The notes under the pieces were generated by a model. That model was given only the letters and a program-made list of their open reading frames with translations. It was not told the DNA's origin and searched no databases. Positions 46,225-55,446 of a DNA stretch of 59,178 nt are shown piece by piece (within the stretch, counting starts at the first letter, position 1; each line of letters opens with the position of its first letter). The DNA is from Oscillospiraceae bacterium (GTDB taxonomy: Bacteria; Bacillota; Clostridia; Oscillospirales; CAG-272): assembly GCA_015065105.1 (NCBI GenBank), contig SVQZ01000015.1:1-59178 (forward strand). The letters run 5' to 3'. A program made the translations under genes and the position numbers.

Positions 46225-47022
46225 GGGTATTTTTAAAAGAATTTCTGTATAGTTATCCTTTTCCTCTCTTTTGCTTTCGACGTCTATCCCGAATCTTCTA
46301 ACCGCTTCTACAGCCTTATCTATAGAATTATAAAAAATACGGATATCCTTTAATTCTTTCGGCTTTGTACGGCGGATATCAGTCTTGTTCTCAAGAAGCT
46401 TTTCAACATATTCCTCGGTTGAAGCAACGTTCAGGCTGTATCTGGTTATATGCTTCAATACCTCATGTCGCATTTTTATATCGTTTATTCTTATCAGAGC
46501 TCTGCAATGTCTTTCGGTAAGCTCTGCCCCCTCTATCTCTTCCCTTTCTTCCTCGCTGAGCTTTAATAAACGAAGCTTATTTCCAACGTAGGACTGACTT
46601 ACAGACAGGCTTTGAGCTATCTGCTCCTGGGTCATATCGTATAATTCCTTTAATGCTTTTATAGCAATTGCTTCTTCAAAATAATTAAGCTCTTTTCTCT
46701 GTATATTCTCTACTATTGCCATTACCGCCGAGGTCTTTTCATCTGCATCGATTATAATGCAGGGTACTGCAGGCATTTTCAAAAGTCTTGCGGCACGAAG
46801 TCTTCTCTCCCCTGCCACAAGCTCGTAATTTCCGTTTTCCTTTTTTCTCACCGATAATGGCTGAAGTATTCCGTGTCGGTGGATGCTGTCGGCAAGAGAA
46901 AAAAGACCCGCATCCTCAAAGGTCTTTCTCGGCTGATGAATATTCGGCTCTATTCTTTGTGTATCAAGCTTCACTATCCTTTCCGTTATACTTTTGCAGT
47001 TGGTTACCGTAAGTGTTTTCAT
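46213..47022 (-). CDS. noc: ParB paralogue, nucleoid occlusion protein Noc-like
   Basis: 269 residues from ATG at 47022 (GAGAAGGA before it; a longer start five codons up contains this site). It has a ParB CTP-binding fold (QPLSVRKKENGNYELVAGERRLRAARLLKMP) and a central helix-turn-helix (MTQEQIAQSLSVSQSYVGNKLRLL). Position before soj-spo0J matches Noc. Noc binds its own sites and, with CTP, attaches DNA to membrane to block division over the nucleoid. The N-terminus here (MKTLTVTNCKSITERIV) does not look like the membrane-binding helix of Bacillus Noc, so membrane attachment is uncertain. Confidence 0.85.
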   Translation of the reverse strand: MKTLTVTNCKSITERIVKLDTQRIEPNIHQPRKTFEDAGLFSLADSIHRHGILQPLSVRKKENGNYELVAGERRLRAARLLKMPAVPCIIIDADEKTSAVMAIVENIQRKELNYFEEAIAIKALKELYDMTQEQIAQSLSVSQSYVGNKLRLLKLSEEEREEIEGAELTERHCRALIRINDIKMRHEVLKHITRYSLNVASTEEYVEKLLENKTDIRRTKPKELKDIRIFYNSIDKAVEAVRRFGIDVESKREEKDNYTEILLKIPKSS

Positions 47023-47128
47023 TTTTCCTTCTCCCATATTTTAAAATTCTTGTGTAGGAATTATACCATTATTTCCCAATAAACATTGTAGAAAGCTGTA
47101 TGTATATTTTTGGTTTTTAAAAGAAAAA

Positions 47129-47155
47129 AGCAAGGAAGAATTGAACTTCCTTGCT
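47129..47155 (-). terminator. Terminator after the sugar ABC ATPase gene
   Basis: AGCAAGGAAG / CTTCCTTGCT, 10-bp stem with loop AATTGAA, followed on the minus strand by TTTTTTCTTTT. It lies about 20 bp after the stop codon. Confidence 0.88.
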
Positions 47156-47176
47156 CTATATATTTCTTTTGGAAAA

Positions 47177-48289
47177 TTAATGGAGAACGCAACGCTCGGT
47201 ATCCTTGTCGAAGATATGAACTCTTTCCATATCGAATACAAGCTTGATATTGTCGCCTGCTCTGGACTTGGAGTGAGAGGATACTCTTGCAACGATAACC
47301 TGCTCGTTAACGGTGATGTAGAGGTGGATCTCGGCACCCATAAGCTCGGTGATATCAACGGTTGTGTCGATAACTGCATCGGGCATAGCGTCGATATATC
47401 TCTGCTCTTCATGGATAGACTCGGGACGAACACCAACGATAACGTCCTTACCGATATAATCAGCGATAGCGGGGTTGGTAGCCTTTTCCTTAGGAAGCTT
47501 GAGGCTGTGCTCGCCGAATACAACGTAAACGTCTTCGCCTCTCTTTTCGAGAGTGGAGTTGATGAAGTTCATCTGAGGTGTGCCGATAAAGCCTGCAACG
47601 AAGATGTTGGAGGGGAAATCGTAAAGGTTCTGAGGAGTGTCAACCTGCTGGATAAGACCGTCCTTCATAACAACGATACGGGTAGCCATTGTCATAGCCT
47701 CTACCTGGTCGTGTGTAACGTAAACGAATGTTGTACCAACCTTCTTGTGGATCTTTGTAAGCTCGGTTCTCATGGATGCACGGAGCTTAGCGTCGAGGTT
47801 GGAGAGAGGCTCGTCGAGAAGGAATACCTTAGGCTCACGTACGATAGCACGGCCGAGCGCAACTCTCTGCTTCTGACCACCGGAAAGCGCCTTGGGGCGA
47901 CGGTCAAGAAGGTGGGTGATGTCGAGGATTCTTGCAGCCTCTTCAACACGGCGCTTGATCTCTTCCTTGGGAGTCTTTCTGAGCTTAAGACCGAATGCCA
48001 TGTTATCAAATACTGTCATATGAGGATAGAGCGCGTAGTTCTGGAACACCATCGCGATATCTCTGTCCTTGGGAGCGATGTCATTGATGAGCATATCGCC
48101 GATGAAGAGCTCACCTTCTGTGATCTCTTCAAGACCTGCGATCATACGAAGTGTGGTGGTCTTACCGCAACCGGAAGGACCAACGAGAATAAGGAATTCC
48201 TTATCCTTAACTTCGAGACAGAAATCGGATACGGCTGTAACACCGCCGGGATACTTCTTATAGATGTGCTTAAAAGATAAACTTGCCAT
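47177..48289 (-). CDS. ugpC: Carbohydrate ABC transporter ATPase (UgpC/MsmK/MalK type)
   Basis: 370 residues from ATG at 48289, preceded by a near-perfect GGAGGT; the longer frame start lacks such a site. ABC domain with Walker A GPSGCGKTTTLRMIAGLE, signature LSGGQKQRVALGRAI and Walker B VFLLDEPLSNLDAKLR. A MalK-type OB/TOBE domain follows (about 240-370). It energises sugar importers. No permease or binding-protein gene is next to it, so it probably serves several importers encoded elsewhere, as MsmK does in Gram-positives. Strong ribosome site and own terminator suggest high expression. Confidence 0.93.
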   Translation of the reverse strand: MASLSFKHIYKKYPGGVTAVSDFCLEVKDKEFLILVGPSGCGKTTTLRMIAGLEEITEGELFIGDMLINDIAPKDRDIAMVFQNYALYPHMTVFDNMAFGLKLRKTPKEEIKRRVEEAARILDITHLLDRRPKALSGGQKQRVALGRAIVREPKVFLLDEPLSNLDAKLRASMRTELTKIHKKVGTTFVYVTHDQVEAMTMATRIVVMKDGLIQQVDTPQNLYDFPSNIFVAGFIGTPQMNFINSTLEKRGEDVYVVFGEHSLKLPKEKATNPAIADYIGKDVIVGVRPESIHEEQRYIDAMPDAVIDTTVDITELMGAEIHLYITVNEQVIVARVSSHSKSRAGDNIKLVFDMERVHIFDKDTERCVLH

Positions 48290-48366
48290 TTTAATTACCT
48301 CCGTAAATTGCACGTAGTTTACATATTTTGATGTATAATATTTTAGCAGAAAACAAGAAAAAATGT

Positions 48367-48395
48367 AAGTGGGTATTTATCCAAAATACCCACTT
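48367..48395 (-). terminator. Terminator downstream of comM
   Basis: AAGTGGGTATTT / AAATACCCACTT, 12-bp perfect stem with a five-base loop, followed on the minus strand by ACATTTTTTCTTG. It lies 87 bp after the comM stop and before the ugpC leader. Confidence 0.82.
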
Positions 48396-48481
48396 ATGTT
48401 TTGTGCATTATGTACAATTTCATTGAACGAATTATTAAAAACGAATAAAATAAAATTAGCATGTTTCTAATATATTAGAAC

Positions 48482-50026
48482 TTATTTGTTCCAATACTTT
48501 TTATCAAGGGTACGAAGCCTTATTGCCTCAGCTACGTGAGCGGCATTTATGCTTTCGGATTGAGCGAGATCGGCAATGGTTCTTGCAAGCTTTAGTATTC
48601 TTGCGTGAGCTCTTGCCGACATACCCATCTTTTCATAGGCGAGACGAAGAACGTTATCCGCCTCCTCATTGAGCTTACAGTATTTCTCTAAATGCACTGC
48701 CTCCATTTCGGCATTGCAGTTTATATTGAAGCCGTCACGGGAAAAGCGCTCCTTGGCAAAGGCTCTTGCGGCATTCACCCTTTCACGGATAACCTCGCTT
48801 TTTTCACCCTTGACCTTCTGATTGAATTCGGAATAGTTTATTGATGATACTTCAACGTGTATATCGATACGGTCGAGCAGAGGACCGCTTATCTTGGACA
48901 TATATCTTTCACGTTCCGCGGGTCGGCAGGTGCATTTTCTTGTTTCATGGCCGTAATAACCGCATTTGCAGGGATTCATGGCGCATACCAGCATAAAGGA
49001 TGCAGGAAAAGTGCTTCTTCCTGCGGCACGGGTAACAGTTATCTTCTTATCCTCCATTGGCTGTCTTAATACCTCGGTTACAGCTTTTGGAAATTCGGGG
49101 AGCTCGTCAAGGAATAATACACCGTTATGGGCAAGGGATATCTCACCCGGGGAGGGGTTTTTGCCTCCGCCCGACATTGCAACCTGAGAAACGGTATGAT
49201 GGGGGGAACGGAAGGGTCTTTTGGTTATAAGGGTGGAATTTTCGTTTAATTCTCCTGCTACCGAATATATCTTTGTTGTCTCAAGAGCCTCGTTGAAGCT
49301 CATGCCCGGAAGAATTCCGGGTATCCTTTTTGCAAGCATACTTTTACCTGTACCGGGGGGTCCTATCATAAGTAGATTATGTCCACCGGCAGCAGCTATC
49401 TCTATTGCTCTTTTGGCAAGGAACTGTCCCTTTACGTCGCAGAAATCGAGGATCGTTTCGTTTGCATCCTTTTCAAAGCCGGCATGATCGAATTCTGCAG
49501 GCTTAAGATAGATATCGCCGTTCAGGAAGGATACGAGCTGGCGTACGTTTGCAACACCGTAAACCTCGATGCCGTCAACAACGGATGCCTCCATAAGATT
49601 TGCCTCGGGTAAAAATATCTGCTTTTTACCTGCATCTCTTGCGGCAATACACATACAGAGCGCTCCGTTGACAGGTCTTATCTCCCCCGACAGAGCAAGC
49701 TCACCTATAAAGCATTTATCCGAAAGATCAACAGAATGCTTTATGGCACCCAGATTTGCAAGAACGGCACAGAGCATGGCAAGGTCGAAGGAGGAGCCCT
49801 CCTTTCTTCTGTCGGCAGGCGCCATATTTATGACTAACGTTTGTGCATCGAAATAAAAGCCGCTGTTGTTTATAGCGCTCTTTATCCTTTCCTTTGCCTC
49901 CTTTACAGAGGTGTCGGGAAGTCCTATGATATCAAATTTGTCGATTCCGTAATGGATATTACACTCGACCGTTACCTCAAAGCCCTCTATGCCTGAGGTT
50001 GCGGCGGTATATACGGTAGAAAGCAC
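48482..50026 (-). CDS. comM: YifB/ComM family Mg-chelatase-like AAA+ ATPase
   Basis: 514 residues. An N-terminal Lon-protease-like domain (about 1-175, IIGLPDTSVKEAKERI, GELALSGEIRPVNG) precedes a chelatase-type AAA+ domain with MIGPPGTGKSMLAKRIPGILP near 220, FLDELPEF and a Zn-binding Cys cluster (CAMNPCKCGYYGH...CTC). A C-terminal helical lid completes it. ComM helicases drive branch migration during natural transformation. First in a minus-strand group with the CBM9-like gene upstream by 2 bp. Confidence 0.93.
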   Translation of the reverse strand: MLSTVYTAATSGIEGFEVTVECNIHYGIDKFDIIGLPDTSVKEAKERIKSAINNSGFYFDAQTLVINMAPADRRKEGSSFDLAMLCAVLANLGAIKHSVDLSDKCFIGELALSGEIRPVNGALCMCIAARDAGKKQIFLPEANLMEASVVDGIEVYGVANVRQLVSFLNGDIYLKPAEFDHAGFEKDANETILDFCDVKGQFLAKRAIEIAAAGGHNLLMIGPPGTGKSMLAKRIPGILPGMSFNEALETTKIYSVAGELNENSTLITKRPFRSPHHTVSQVAMSGGGKNPSPGEISLAHNGVLFLDELPEFPKAVTEVLRQPMEDKKITVTRAAGRSTFPASFMLVCAMNPCKCGYYGHETRKCTCRPAERERYMSKISGPLLDRIDIHVEVSSINYSEFNQKVKGEKSEVIRERVNAARAFAKERFSRDGFNINCNAEMEAVHLEKYCKLNEEADNVLRLAYEKMGMSARAHARILKLARTIADLAQSESINAAHVAEAIRLRTLDKKYWNK

Positions 50027-50028
50027 CT

Positions 50029-50622
50029 TTATTCTCCTTTGATGATGAATTTACCGAAAAATTCGGGGCGGTGGAAGTCGGGGATATCCCAGGTGATCTC
50101 GCTCCACATACCGTAATGAGGGGTATGGGTATGCTCGCCTACCTTATAAAGATTACCGTACAATACGGTACCCTCCGAAAGAGAAGCCGACGGGAATATC
50201 TTTTTTAAGCTTTCGAGGGGGAATTCAGCGGTTACACTCCATTTTTCCTCCTCCTTTTCTGCATATACCTTCGGAATAGGGCAGAATTCGTCGATACGGC
50301 GGCGGTCATCACGTCCTGCGCCGACACCGATAAGGCTGTTGCCGATAGAGTTCATTTCGCAGTTGATGTAGCATCCGCCCATTTCATAACCGAAAAATGC
50401 CTCCATTGTGGAATCGAGCCATACCTCTTCATAGAATTTGGTATAAACAGCCTTGGGGTCTCTTTCATGGCAGGTCATTTTTATATAGAGAACGTCATTT
50501 ACCGCAAGGAGGCGGGCATATGCCTTGGGCATATAATCACGTCTCCAGGGATGTATATCTATATTTGCGATATCTGCTTTATTCCAGTCAATGACAGGTA
50601 ATTTTTTGATGATATATTCCAT
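50029..50622 (-). CDS. CBM9-like carbohydrate-binding protein, no signal peptide
   Basis: 197 residues, a single CBM9-type beta-sandwich. Typical parts are the N-terminal IDWNKADIANIDIHPWR, the LYIKMTCHERDPKA strand, VWLDSTMEAFFG and the C-terminal YGMWSEITWDIPDFHRPEFFGKFII. As no catalytic domain or export signal is present, it may be a cytosolic sugar-binding or sensing protein. It lies between comM and a prolyl-tRNA editing gene with gaps of 2 and 8 bp, so all belong to one transcript. Confidence 0.82.
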   Translation of the reverse strand: MEYIIKKLPVIDWNKADIANIDIHPWRRDYMPKAYARLLAVNDVLYIKMTCHERDPKAVYTKFYEEVWLDSTMEAFFGYEMGGCYINCEMNSIGNSLIGVGAGRDDRRRIDEFCPIPKVYAEKEEEKWSVTAEFPLESLKKIFPSASLSEGTVLYGNLYKVGEHTHTPHYGMWSEITWDIPDFHRPEFFGKFIIKGE

Positions 50623-50630
50623 ACTTGCTC

Positions 50631-51170
50631 CTATAATTCAACTATCGTTGCTTCATGCTTAACGGCAGGAAGGAATTTTTCTTTAAGGTCTGAAAATCTT
50701 ATCTTTAGAGAGGAGGTATTTATGCAGGGATGTGCCGCAAAATATTCTTGTTTTGTGATATCCCTGTCTATGATAAGACGTACACGGTTCTCCTTATCGT
50801 TCATAAGTCCGAAAACAGAGAGCGAACCGGGGGTGATATCAAGAAATTCCTCCATATAGCAGCCGTCGGCAAAGGACAGCCTTGCGGTACCTAACTGTGC
50901 GGAAAGGTCCTTGGTGTTGAATTTTTTATCTCCGGGCATAAGGAGAATATAAAAATCTGTTTTCTGACGGTTACAGAGCAGAAGATTCTTGCAGATATGA
51001 ATTCCCAGGGTCTTGTCAACCTCCTGACAGGCTTCGATCGTGGGCAGGACCTCATGGTCAACACGTACATATTCTATTCCGAGACTGTCTAAAAGGTCAT
51101 AGGTCCTTATCTCCTTTTCAATTCTGCCGTCATTTGTTTCGGGTCTTCCCGAATGAAGTATATATTCCAT
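50631..51170 (-). CDS. Prolyl-tRNA editing protein (ProX/PrdX, YbaK fold)
   Basis: 179 residues with the YbaK/aminoacyl-tRNA deacylase fold: HEVLPTIEACQEV, CKNLLLCNRQKTDFYILLMPGDKKFNTKDL with the conserved Lys, LGTARLSFA, ITPGSLSVFGLMND and the C-terminal ALPCIN-like AHPCINTSSLKI. It probably hydrolyses Ala-tRNA-Pro or similar mischarged tRNAs in trans. The stop of the acyl-CoA ligase gene directly precedes its start. Confidence 0.9.
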   Translation of the reverse strand: MEYILHSGRPETNDGRIEKEIRTYDLLDSLGIEYVRVDHEVLPTIEACQEVDKTLGIHICKNLLLCNRQKTDFYILLMPGDKKFNTKDLSAQLGTARLSFADGCYMEEFLDITPGSLSVFGLMNDKENRVRLIIDRDITKQEYFAAHPCINTSSLKIRFSDLKEKFLPAVKHEATIVEL

Positions 51171-52865
51171 TTAAAAGCCTACCTTATTTCGTTTAATTTT
51201 GTTTGTTGCGGTTTTGGGGAAGTCCTGAGCGCGTACTACAACGTCGCTTACCTGCTTATATACGGGAAGCTTTTTGCATACCTTTGCAACGTCATGGGCT
51301 ACCCTTTGGGTGTAGGAGGAGAAATCGAAGCCGTTGGTTATCTCGCTTCCGAGATATACCTCGGCTATAAGTGCGATCTCTCTGCCCTTTTTGTTCTTTC
51401 TTGCATATACCACCGTTTCCTCAACGTAGGGAATACGACGGATACAGCTTTCGATCTCCTCAGGGTATATATTCTTGCCGTTGGGAAGAACTATAACGTA
51501 ATTCTTTCGTCCGGTTATCACTATTCTTTCTTTATCGTCGAAATGTCCGTAGTCGCCGGTAAGGAAATAACCGTTTTCGTCAAATGCCTTTGCGGTAAGC
51601 TCCTCGTTTTTGTAATATCCCGTCATTACGGTGTCGCCCTTTACGGCAATTTCGCCGTTTCCGTCCTCATCGGGATCCTTAATTATTATATCAAGACAGG
51701 AAAGCGGTACACCAACGGTGCGGTGGTTATTGAGCTTTTTTGTGTTTAAGGATATAAGACCTGTACACTCTGTTATTCCGTAGCCGTTATAGATCGGAAT
51801 GCCTATACCCTCGAAAAAGTCTCCCGCCTCGGGGGACAGGGGCGCACCGCCGCATATTATTCTCTTAAGATTTCCTCCGAGACGGCTGTGGATCAGCTCA
51901 AAGGACACCTTTCTTATATTAATACCGCTCTTTTTGACTATATTACCTACTCTTATAGCTCCGTTGATTACCTGACTTATATGGTTTTTCTTAAAATCGG
52001 AGACCATCCGCTTGTAGATAAGCTCGGTATAAGAGGGAACGAGAAAGACTGTATCGGGGTGATAGAGACGAAGATCGTTAAAGAAGTTTTTAACGTTATC
52101 GTTGGTGCAAAGGGCAGCTCCCGAGGCAACGTTGCCTAAAATACAGCAGATCGCCTGATATGAATTATAATAAGGGGGCAGGGAAAGGCTGATATTGAAG
52201 CCTCCGGAAAGCTCAAGCCCGTAATGGATGCAGGAGATGAGATTTTTTTCTGAAAGCAGAACTCCCTTTGATTCTCCAGTAGTTCCGGAGGTATATATAA
52301 GCATAGCGGGCTCGTTTTCGCTCCGTTTGATACTGTTTTCGGCTGTATTTCTGAATTTTTCAAGCTCTCCCCTGATTCTGAGCTTTTCAAAGCTTAAGAA
52401 TTTTCCATCGTCCTCATTTCGGTCTATCCCGATGAAATATTTTACATTTGAGAGCTTTTCCTCGTTATCTCTGAAGATATATTCGTATTCCCTTGAATAG
52501 AAAACAACAGAGCAGCCGCTGTGAATTATCTGGTCGGTTATATCGGTACGGTATATTTCGGTATCTATCGGAACGAAGACCCCGGAGGAGCAGAGTACGG
52601 TAAAATATGTGTTTATCCATTCGTAGGAATTATCTGCAACGCAGGCTATATGGCACTTCGCGATACCCAGCAGTTCAAGACTCTGACGCAGAGAAAAAAC
52701 GTCATGGCAAAACTCGGCATAGGTTATATCCCTTGTGCCGTTTTTCTCCTTGAAACGAAAGGCTGTCTTGTTACCGCAGCTTACCTTTAAGCCTATGAGA
52801 AGCTCGGAAAAGCTTTCGAATTCAAGCGGCTTATTTTCTTGTTTTTTTCTCCTTAAAATTGCCAT
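51171..52865 (-). CDS. AMP-forming acyl-CoA synthetase-like enzyme
   Basis: 564 residues from ATG at 52865 with AGAAGG upstream; the longer frame begins at a TTG. All adenylate-forming motifs are present: LIYTSGTTGESKGVLLSEKN (about 195), GYGITECTGL (about 340), GDYGHFDDKERIVITGRKN (about 435) and the C-terminal catalytic Lys in TATNKIKRNKVGF. No membrane segments. It should activate a carboxylic acid, most simply a long-chain fatty acid, to its CoA ester through an adenylate. First gene of the operon with the editing, CBM9-like and comM genes. ATTATA at 52906-52911 is a TATAAT on its strand. Confidence 0.92.
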   Translation of the reverse strand: MAILRRKKQENKPLEFESFSELLIGLKVSCGNKTAFRFKEKNGTRDITYAEFCHDVFSLRQSLELLGIAKCHIACVADNSYEWINTYFTVLCSSGVFVPIDTEIYRTDITDQIIHSGCSVVFYSREYEYIFRDNEEKLSNVKYFIGIDRNEDDGKFLSFEKLRIRGELEKFRNTAENSIKRSENEPAMLIYTSGTTGESKGVLLSEKNLISCIHYGLELSGGFNISLSLPPYYNSYQAICCILGNVASGAALCTNDNVKNFFNDLRLYHPDTVFLVPSYTELIYKRMVSDFKKNHISQVINGAIRVGNIVKKSGINIRKVSFELIHSRLGGNLKRIICGGAPLSPEAGDFFEGIGIPIYNGYGITECTGLISLNTKKLNNHRTVGVPLSCLDIIIKDPDEDGNGEIAVKGDTVMTGYYKNEELTAKAFDENGYFLTGDYGHFDDKERIVITGRKNYVIVLPNGKNIYPEEIESCIRRIPYVEETVVYARKNKKGREIALIAEVYLGSEITNGFDFSSYTQRVAHDVAKVCKKLPVYKQVSDVVVRAQDFPKTATNKIKRNKVGF

Positions 52866-52974
52866 AATATCGTTTGACCTTCTTTGTGACCTTGTATTCA
52901 ATACTATTATACAAAGGGTTCAGAATGATTTAATGTACTGTTTGTAAACTTTGAGCCTTGAAAATCTAAATCTG

Positions 52975-53003
52975 TTGACCTTTTAATAAGATTATGGTAA
53001 CAT
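52975..53003 (+). promoter_or_regulatory. Likely promoter of the DUF1836 gene
   Basis: TTGACC (52975-52980), 17 bp, then TAACAT (52998-53003) with an extended TGG just before it. It lies about 50 bp upstream of the DUF1836 start in the divergent gap with the acyl-CoA ligase gene. Confidence 0.45.
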
Positions 53004-53055
53004 AAAATCGTAAAAATGTAAAGGGCTTTATTAAAACTTGAAAGGTAAAAGGGAA

Positions 53056-53607
53056 ATGATTTATTCGAATGATACAAAGGCGTACAGAATACCTCGTTGG
53101 AACGAGCTTCCCGATCTTGAGCTTTATATGGATCAGGTAATATCGGTGCTTGATAAATACCTTGCCTTATTTATCGATAAGGAGGACGGCGGCGGTATAA
53201 CCTCGACCATGATCAATAACTATGTGAAGCAGAAGCTTGTTGAGCCCCCGAAAAACAAAAAGTACAACAAGGGTCATATAGCATCCTTTTTTATAATTAC
53301 TCTGATGAAGCAGATAATGTCGATATCGGAGATAAATATTGCTATTTCTACGGTAGCCGATAAGCTCGGCAGGGAAAAGGGGTACGATCTTTTCTGTGAA
53401 AGCTTTGAATCCTCTCTTGAGTTTGTTTTTATTCCCGGAACAAAGGTTCATAAGATAAAATGCGAGGATCCCGAGGCTTATGAAATAGTACGCAGTATAA
53501 CTCTTGCCTATGCTAATATGCTTTATGCAAGAAATCTTCTTAAAGATCATCTGCCTAATGAAGAGCCTAAGGAATCAAAAAAAGAAAAAAAGGAAAAGAA
53601 AAAGTAA
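53056..53607 (+). CDS. DUF1836 protein, putative DNA-binding regulator
   Basis: 183 residues from ATG at 53056 (AAAGGT nine bases upstream; the longer frame starts at TTG). The DUF1836 pattern is clear: YRIPRWNELPDLELYMDQV, the turn TSTMINNYVKQKLVEPPKNKKYNKGHIA and a helical C-terminal domain. This family has a MerR-like winged-helix N-terminus and is thought to regulate transcription. A Lys/Glu-rich tail ends it. Its stop overlaps the ATG of rlmA (TAATG), so the two are coupled. Confidence 0.88.
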   Translation: MIYSNDTKAYRIPRWNELPDLELYMDQVISVLDKYLALFIDKEDGGGITSTMINNYVKQKLVEPPKNKKYNKGHIASFFIITLMKQIMSISEINIAISTVADKLGREKGYDLFCESFESSLEFVFIPGTKVHKIKCEDPEAYEIVRSITLAYANMLYARNLLKDHLPNEEPKESKKEKKEKKK

Positions 53608-54419
53608 TGAGTTTTTTTGTATGTCCCATATGCTCGCTTCCTCTTGAGGGAGAAAAAAGCTTAAGATGCCCCAATAACCATTGCTTTGACAGGGCGAAAA
53701 GCGGATACGTCAATCTTCTTTCGGGGAAGGGCGGAAATCACGGAGATCCGAAGGAAATGATACAGAGCCGCAGGAATTTTCTTGAAAAGGGCTTTTATCT
53801 GCCCCTTTCGGATAAGATAAGCAAACTTGCTTTTGAATATACTCCCGACAATGGTGTTTTGCTTGATGCAGGCTGCGGAGAATGCTATTATACCGAGAGA
53901 ATAGCTTCACATTTTATCAAAAACGGCAGGAAAGCCGTATTTACGGGCATCGACGTTTCAAAGGATGCGGTAAATTTCGGTGCAAAAAGGTTTCCCGGAT
54001 GCTCCCTTGCCGCCGCCAGCGTTTATGCCATGCCTATTGCCGATTCCTCGGTAGATACCGTAATAAATATATTTTCTCCCCTTGCGAGAGAGGAATACAG
54101 AAGAGTTTTAAAGGATAACGGAATCTTTATTATGGCTATAGGTGCAGAGGATCATCTCTGGTCACTCAAAAGGTCGGTTTACGATACCCCCTATAAGAAT
54201 GAGCCCTGTGATTATTCTCTTCACGGCTTTGAGCTTCTTTCAAAGGACCGTATCAGATACGATATAAGCCTGGAATCGAATGAGGATATAATGAATCTCT
54301 TTTCGATGACACCCTATTATCATAAAACTTCACAAAGGGATATTGAAAAATTGAAAGGTCTTGACCGCCTTTTTTGTGAAGTGGATTTTGAGATCCTCGT
54401 TTACACAGTAATTAAATGA
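53607..54419 (+). CDS. rlmA: 23S rRNA (guanine-N1) methyltransferase, RlmA family
   Basis: 270 residues. N-terminal zinc ribbon CPIC...C..NHCFD (about 5-28) with the signature FDRAKSGYVNLL and GDPKEMIQSRRNFLEKGFY. A class I SAM domain follows (GVLLDAGCGECYYT, then GIDVSKDAVN and IFSPLAREEYRRVLKDNG). Enzymes of this group methylate N1 of a guanine in helix 35 of 23S rRNA (G745 or G748), which in some species affects macrolide response. Cytosolic. Followed by a hairpin at 54428 and a bidirectional terminator. Confidence 0.92.
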   Translation: MSFFVCPICSLPLEGEKSLRCPNNHCFDRAKSGYVNLLSGKGGNHGDPKEMIQSRRNFLEKGFYLPLSDKISKLAFEYTPDNGVLLDAGCGECYYTERIASHFIKNGRKAVFTGIDVSKDAVNFGAKRFPGCSLAAASVYAMPIADSSVDTVINIFSPLAREEYRRVLKDNGIFIMAIGAEDHLWSLKRSVYDTPYKNEPCDYSLHGFELLSKDRIRYDISLESNEDIMNLFSMTPYYHKTSQRDIEKLKGLDRLFCEVDFEILVYTVIK

Positions 54420-54427
54420 TTAAAAAG

Positions 54428-54450
54428 AGGTATGGGAATATCTCATACCT
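54428..54450 (+). terminator. Hairpin after rlmA
   Basis: AGGTATG / CATACCT with an inner extension; no clear T-run follows, so it may be an RNA-protecting hairpin working with the terminator at 54462. Confidence 0.45.
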
Positions 54451-54461
54451 TATAAAAAAAT

Positions 54462-54481
54462 AAAACCGCCGAAGCGGTTTT
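54462..54481. terminator. Bidirectional terminator between rlmA and the small secreted protein gene
   Basis: AAAACCGC / GCGGTTTT, 8-bp stem with a CGAA tetraloop and an A-run on the left. It serves both convergent genes. Confidence 0.82.
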
Positions 54482-54500
54482 ATCAAATTTCAGTATTTAA

Positions 54501-54857
54501 TTATTTCTGCTTACCGCCCTTTTTGGGTGCAAGAAGAACTATAGCAGTTACTGTACCAACTAAAAGAACAACTGCAATTGCGATTGCGATATAGCCGCGT
54601 GCACCTTCGGTTAAATTAGACCAGGTTAAAGGCTCTTTAACCTTTTCGGTGTCGGATTCGGAACCGTTTGTAGGAAGAGTATCGCTGTCCGCGGGATCTT
54701 CGGATTCTTCGGGAGCAGTGGTTTCTTCAACGTCGGTGGTCTCCTCAACGGTGGTATCGGTACCGGTTGTTTCATCTGCGTATGCGGGTACAAGCATCAT
54801 GCTTGTCATTACTGCGATAACAGTAATTAAAGTAAATAATACTGCAAGCTTTTTCAT
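54501..54857 (-). CDS. Small secreted, C-terminally anchored protein with acidic Thr/Glu linker
   Basis: 118 residues from ATG at 54857 (AAAGGA eleven bases upstream). A signal peptide (MKKLAVLFTLITVIAVM..., cut after AYA near residue 27) is followed by about 50 residues rich in Thr, Glu, Ser and Asp. Then come a short ordered stretch (EPLTWSNLTEGARG) and a C-terminal membrane helix (about 88-108) with a Lys-rich tail (PKKGGKQK). The layout is that of a small envelope protein held by its C-terminal helix. I do not recognise a family. Monocistronic and convergent with rlmA. Confidence 0.75.
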   Translation of the reverse strand: MKKLAVLFTLITVIAVMTSMMLVPAYADETTGTDTTVEETTDVEETTAPEESEDPADSDTLPTNGSESDTEKVKEPLTWSNLTEGARGYIAIAIAVVLLVGTVTAIVLLAPKKGGKQK

Positions 54858-54973
54858 TATATAGGGTCCTTTCCTTAACGTTATAATATCATTTATAAAG
54901 GATATCAAACATTTATGAACGGGATATTACAAAAATTATAACAAAGTATGACATTGTATAAATAGGAGTAAAA

Positions 54974-55303
54974 ATGGAGACAAAAAGATTTTCAAAGAAT
55001 GATGACGGCTTTATATGCGCCCACTGCGGAGCAGAGGTAAAGCCTCTCGGTTATACTTCACGTAACCATTGCCCAATATGCTTATGGTCGCTTCACGTGG
55101 ATGAAAATCCCGGTGACAGAGCAAACGAATGCCGCGGACAGATGGAGCCTGTTTCTGCGGTTACAGACCCTAAAAAGGGGTACATCATTATTCACCGCTG
55201 TACGAAATGCGGAGCGATAAAAAGAAATAAGGCAGCTCATGAAGCAAAGGTTCAGCCCGATGATATCATGAAGATCATCAAGCTGACCGCAAAGCAGATC
55301 TGA
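54974..55303 (+). CDS. RNHCP-domain zinc-ribbon protein
   Basis: 109 residues with two Cys pairs in an N-terminal ribbon (FICAHCGAEV and SRNHCPICLWSLHVD, including the name-giving RNHCP) and a further pair (HRCTKCGAIKRNK). Small cytosolic protein of unknown function; the zinc-ribbon arrangement suggests nucleic-acid or ribosome contact. ATAGGAG lies 7 bases before the start. Stands alone between two intergenic gaps. Confidence 0.87.
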   Translation: METKRFSKNDDGFICAHCGAEVKPLGYTSRNHCPICLWSLHVDENPGDRANECRGQMEPVSAVTDPKKGYIIIHRCTKCGAIKRNKAAHEAKVQPDDIMKIIKLTAKQI

Positions 55304-55384
55304 GATCATGGGGAATTTTTGTAAGTATTGCAAAAAACAGGTATAAGTTTATTTGTAATTATATATAAAATTGGATATATTTTA

Positions 55385-55413
55385 TTGACTTGACCGGGTA
55401 AGTATGGTATAAT
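55385..55413 (+). promoter_or_regulatory. SigA-type promoter of minD
   Basis: TTGACT (55385-55390), 17 bp, then TATAAT (55408-55413), 34 bp before the GTG start of minD. Confidence 0.75.
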
Positions 55414-55446
55414 AAACCGGAATGTATTCTTATCGGGGGGTATGTT

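Noticed and set aside
47141-48280. 379-codon open frame on the plus strand
   Set aside because: It mirrors the sugar ABC ATPase gene, whose Walker and signature motifs are intact; a shadow of codon bias.
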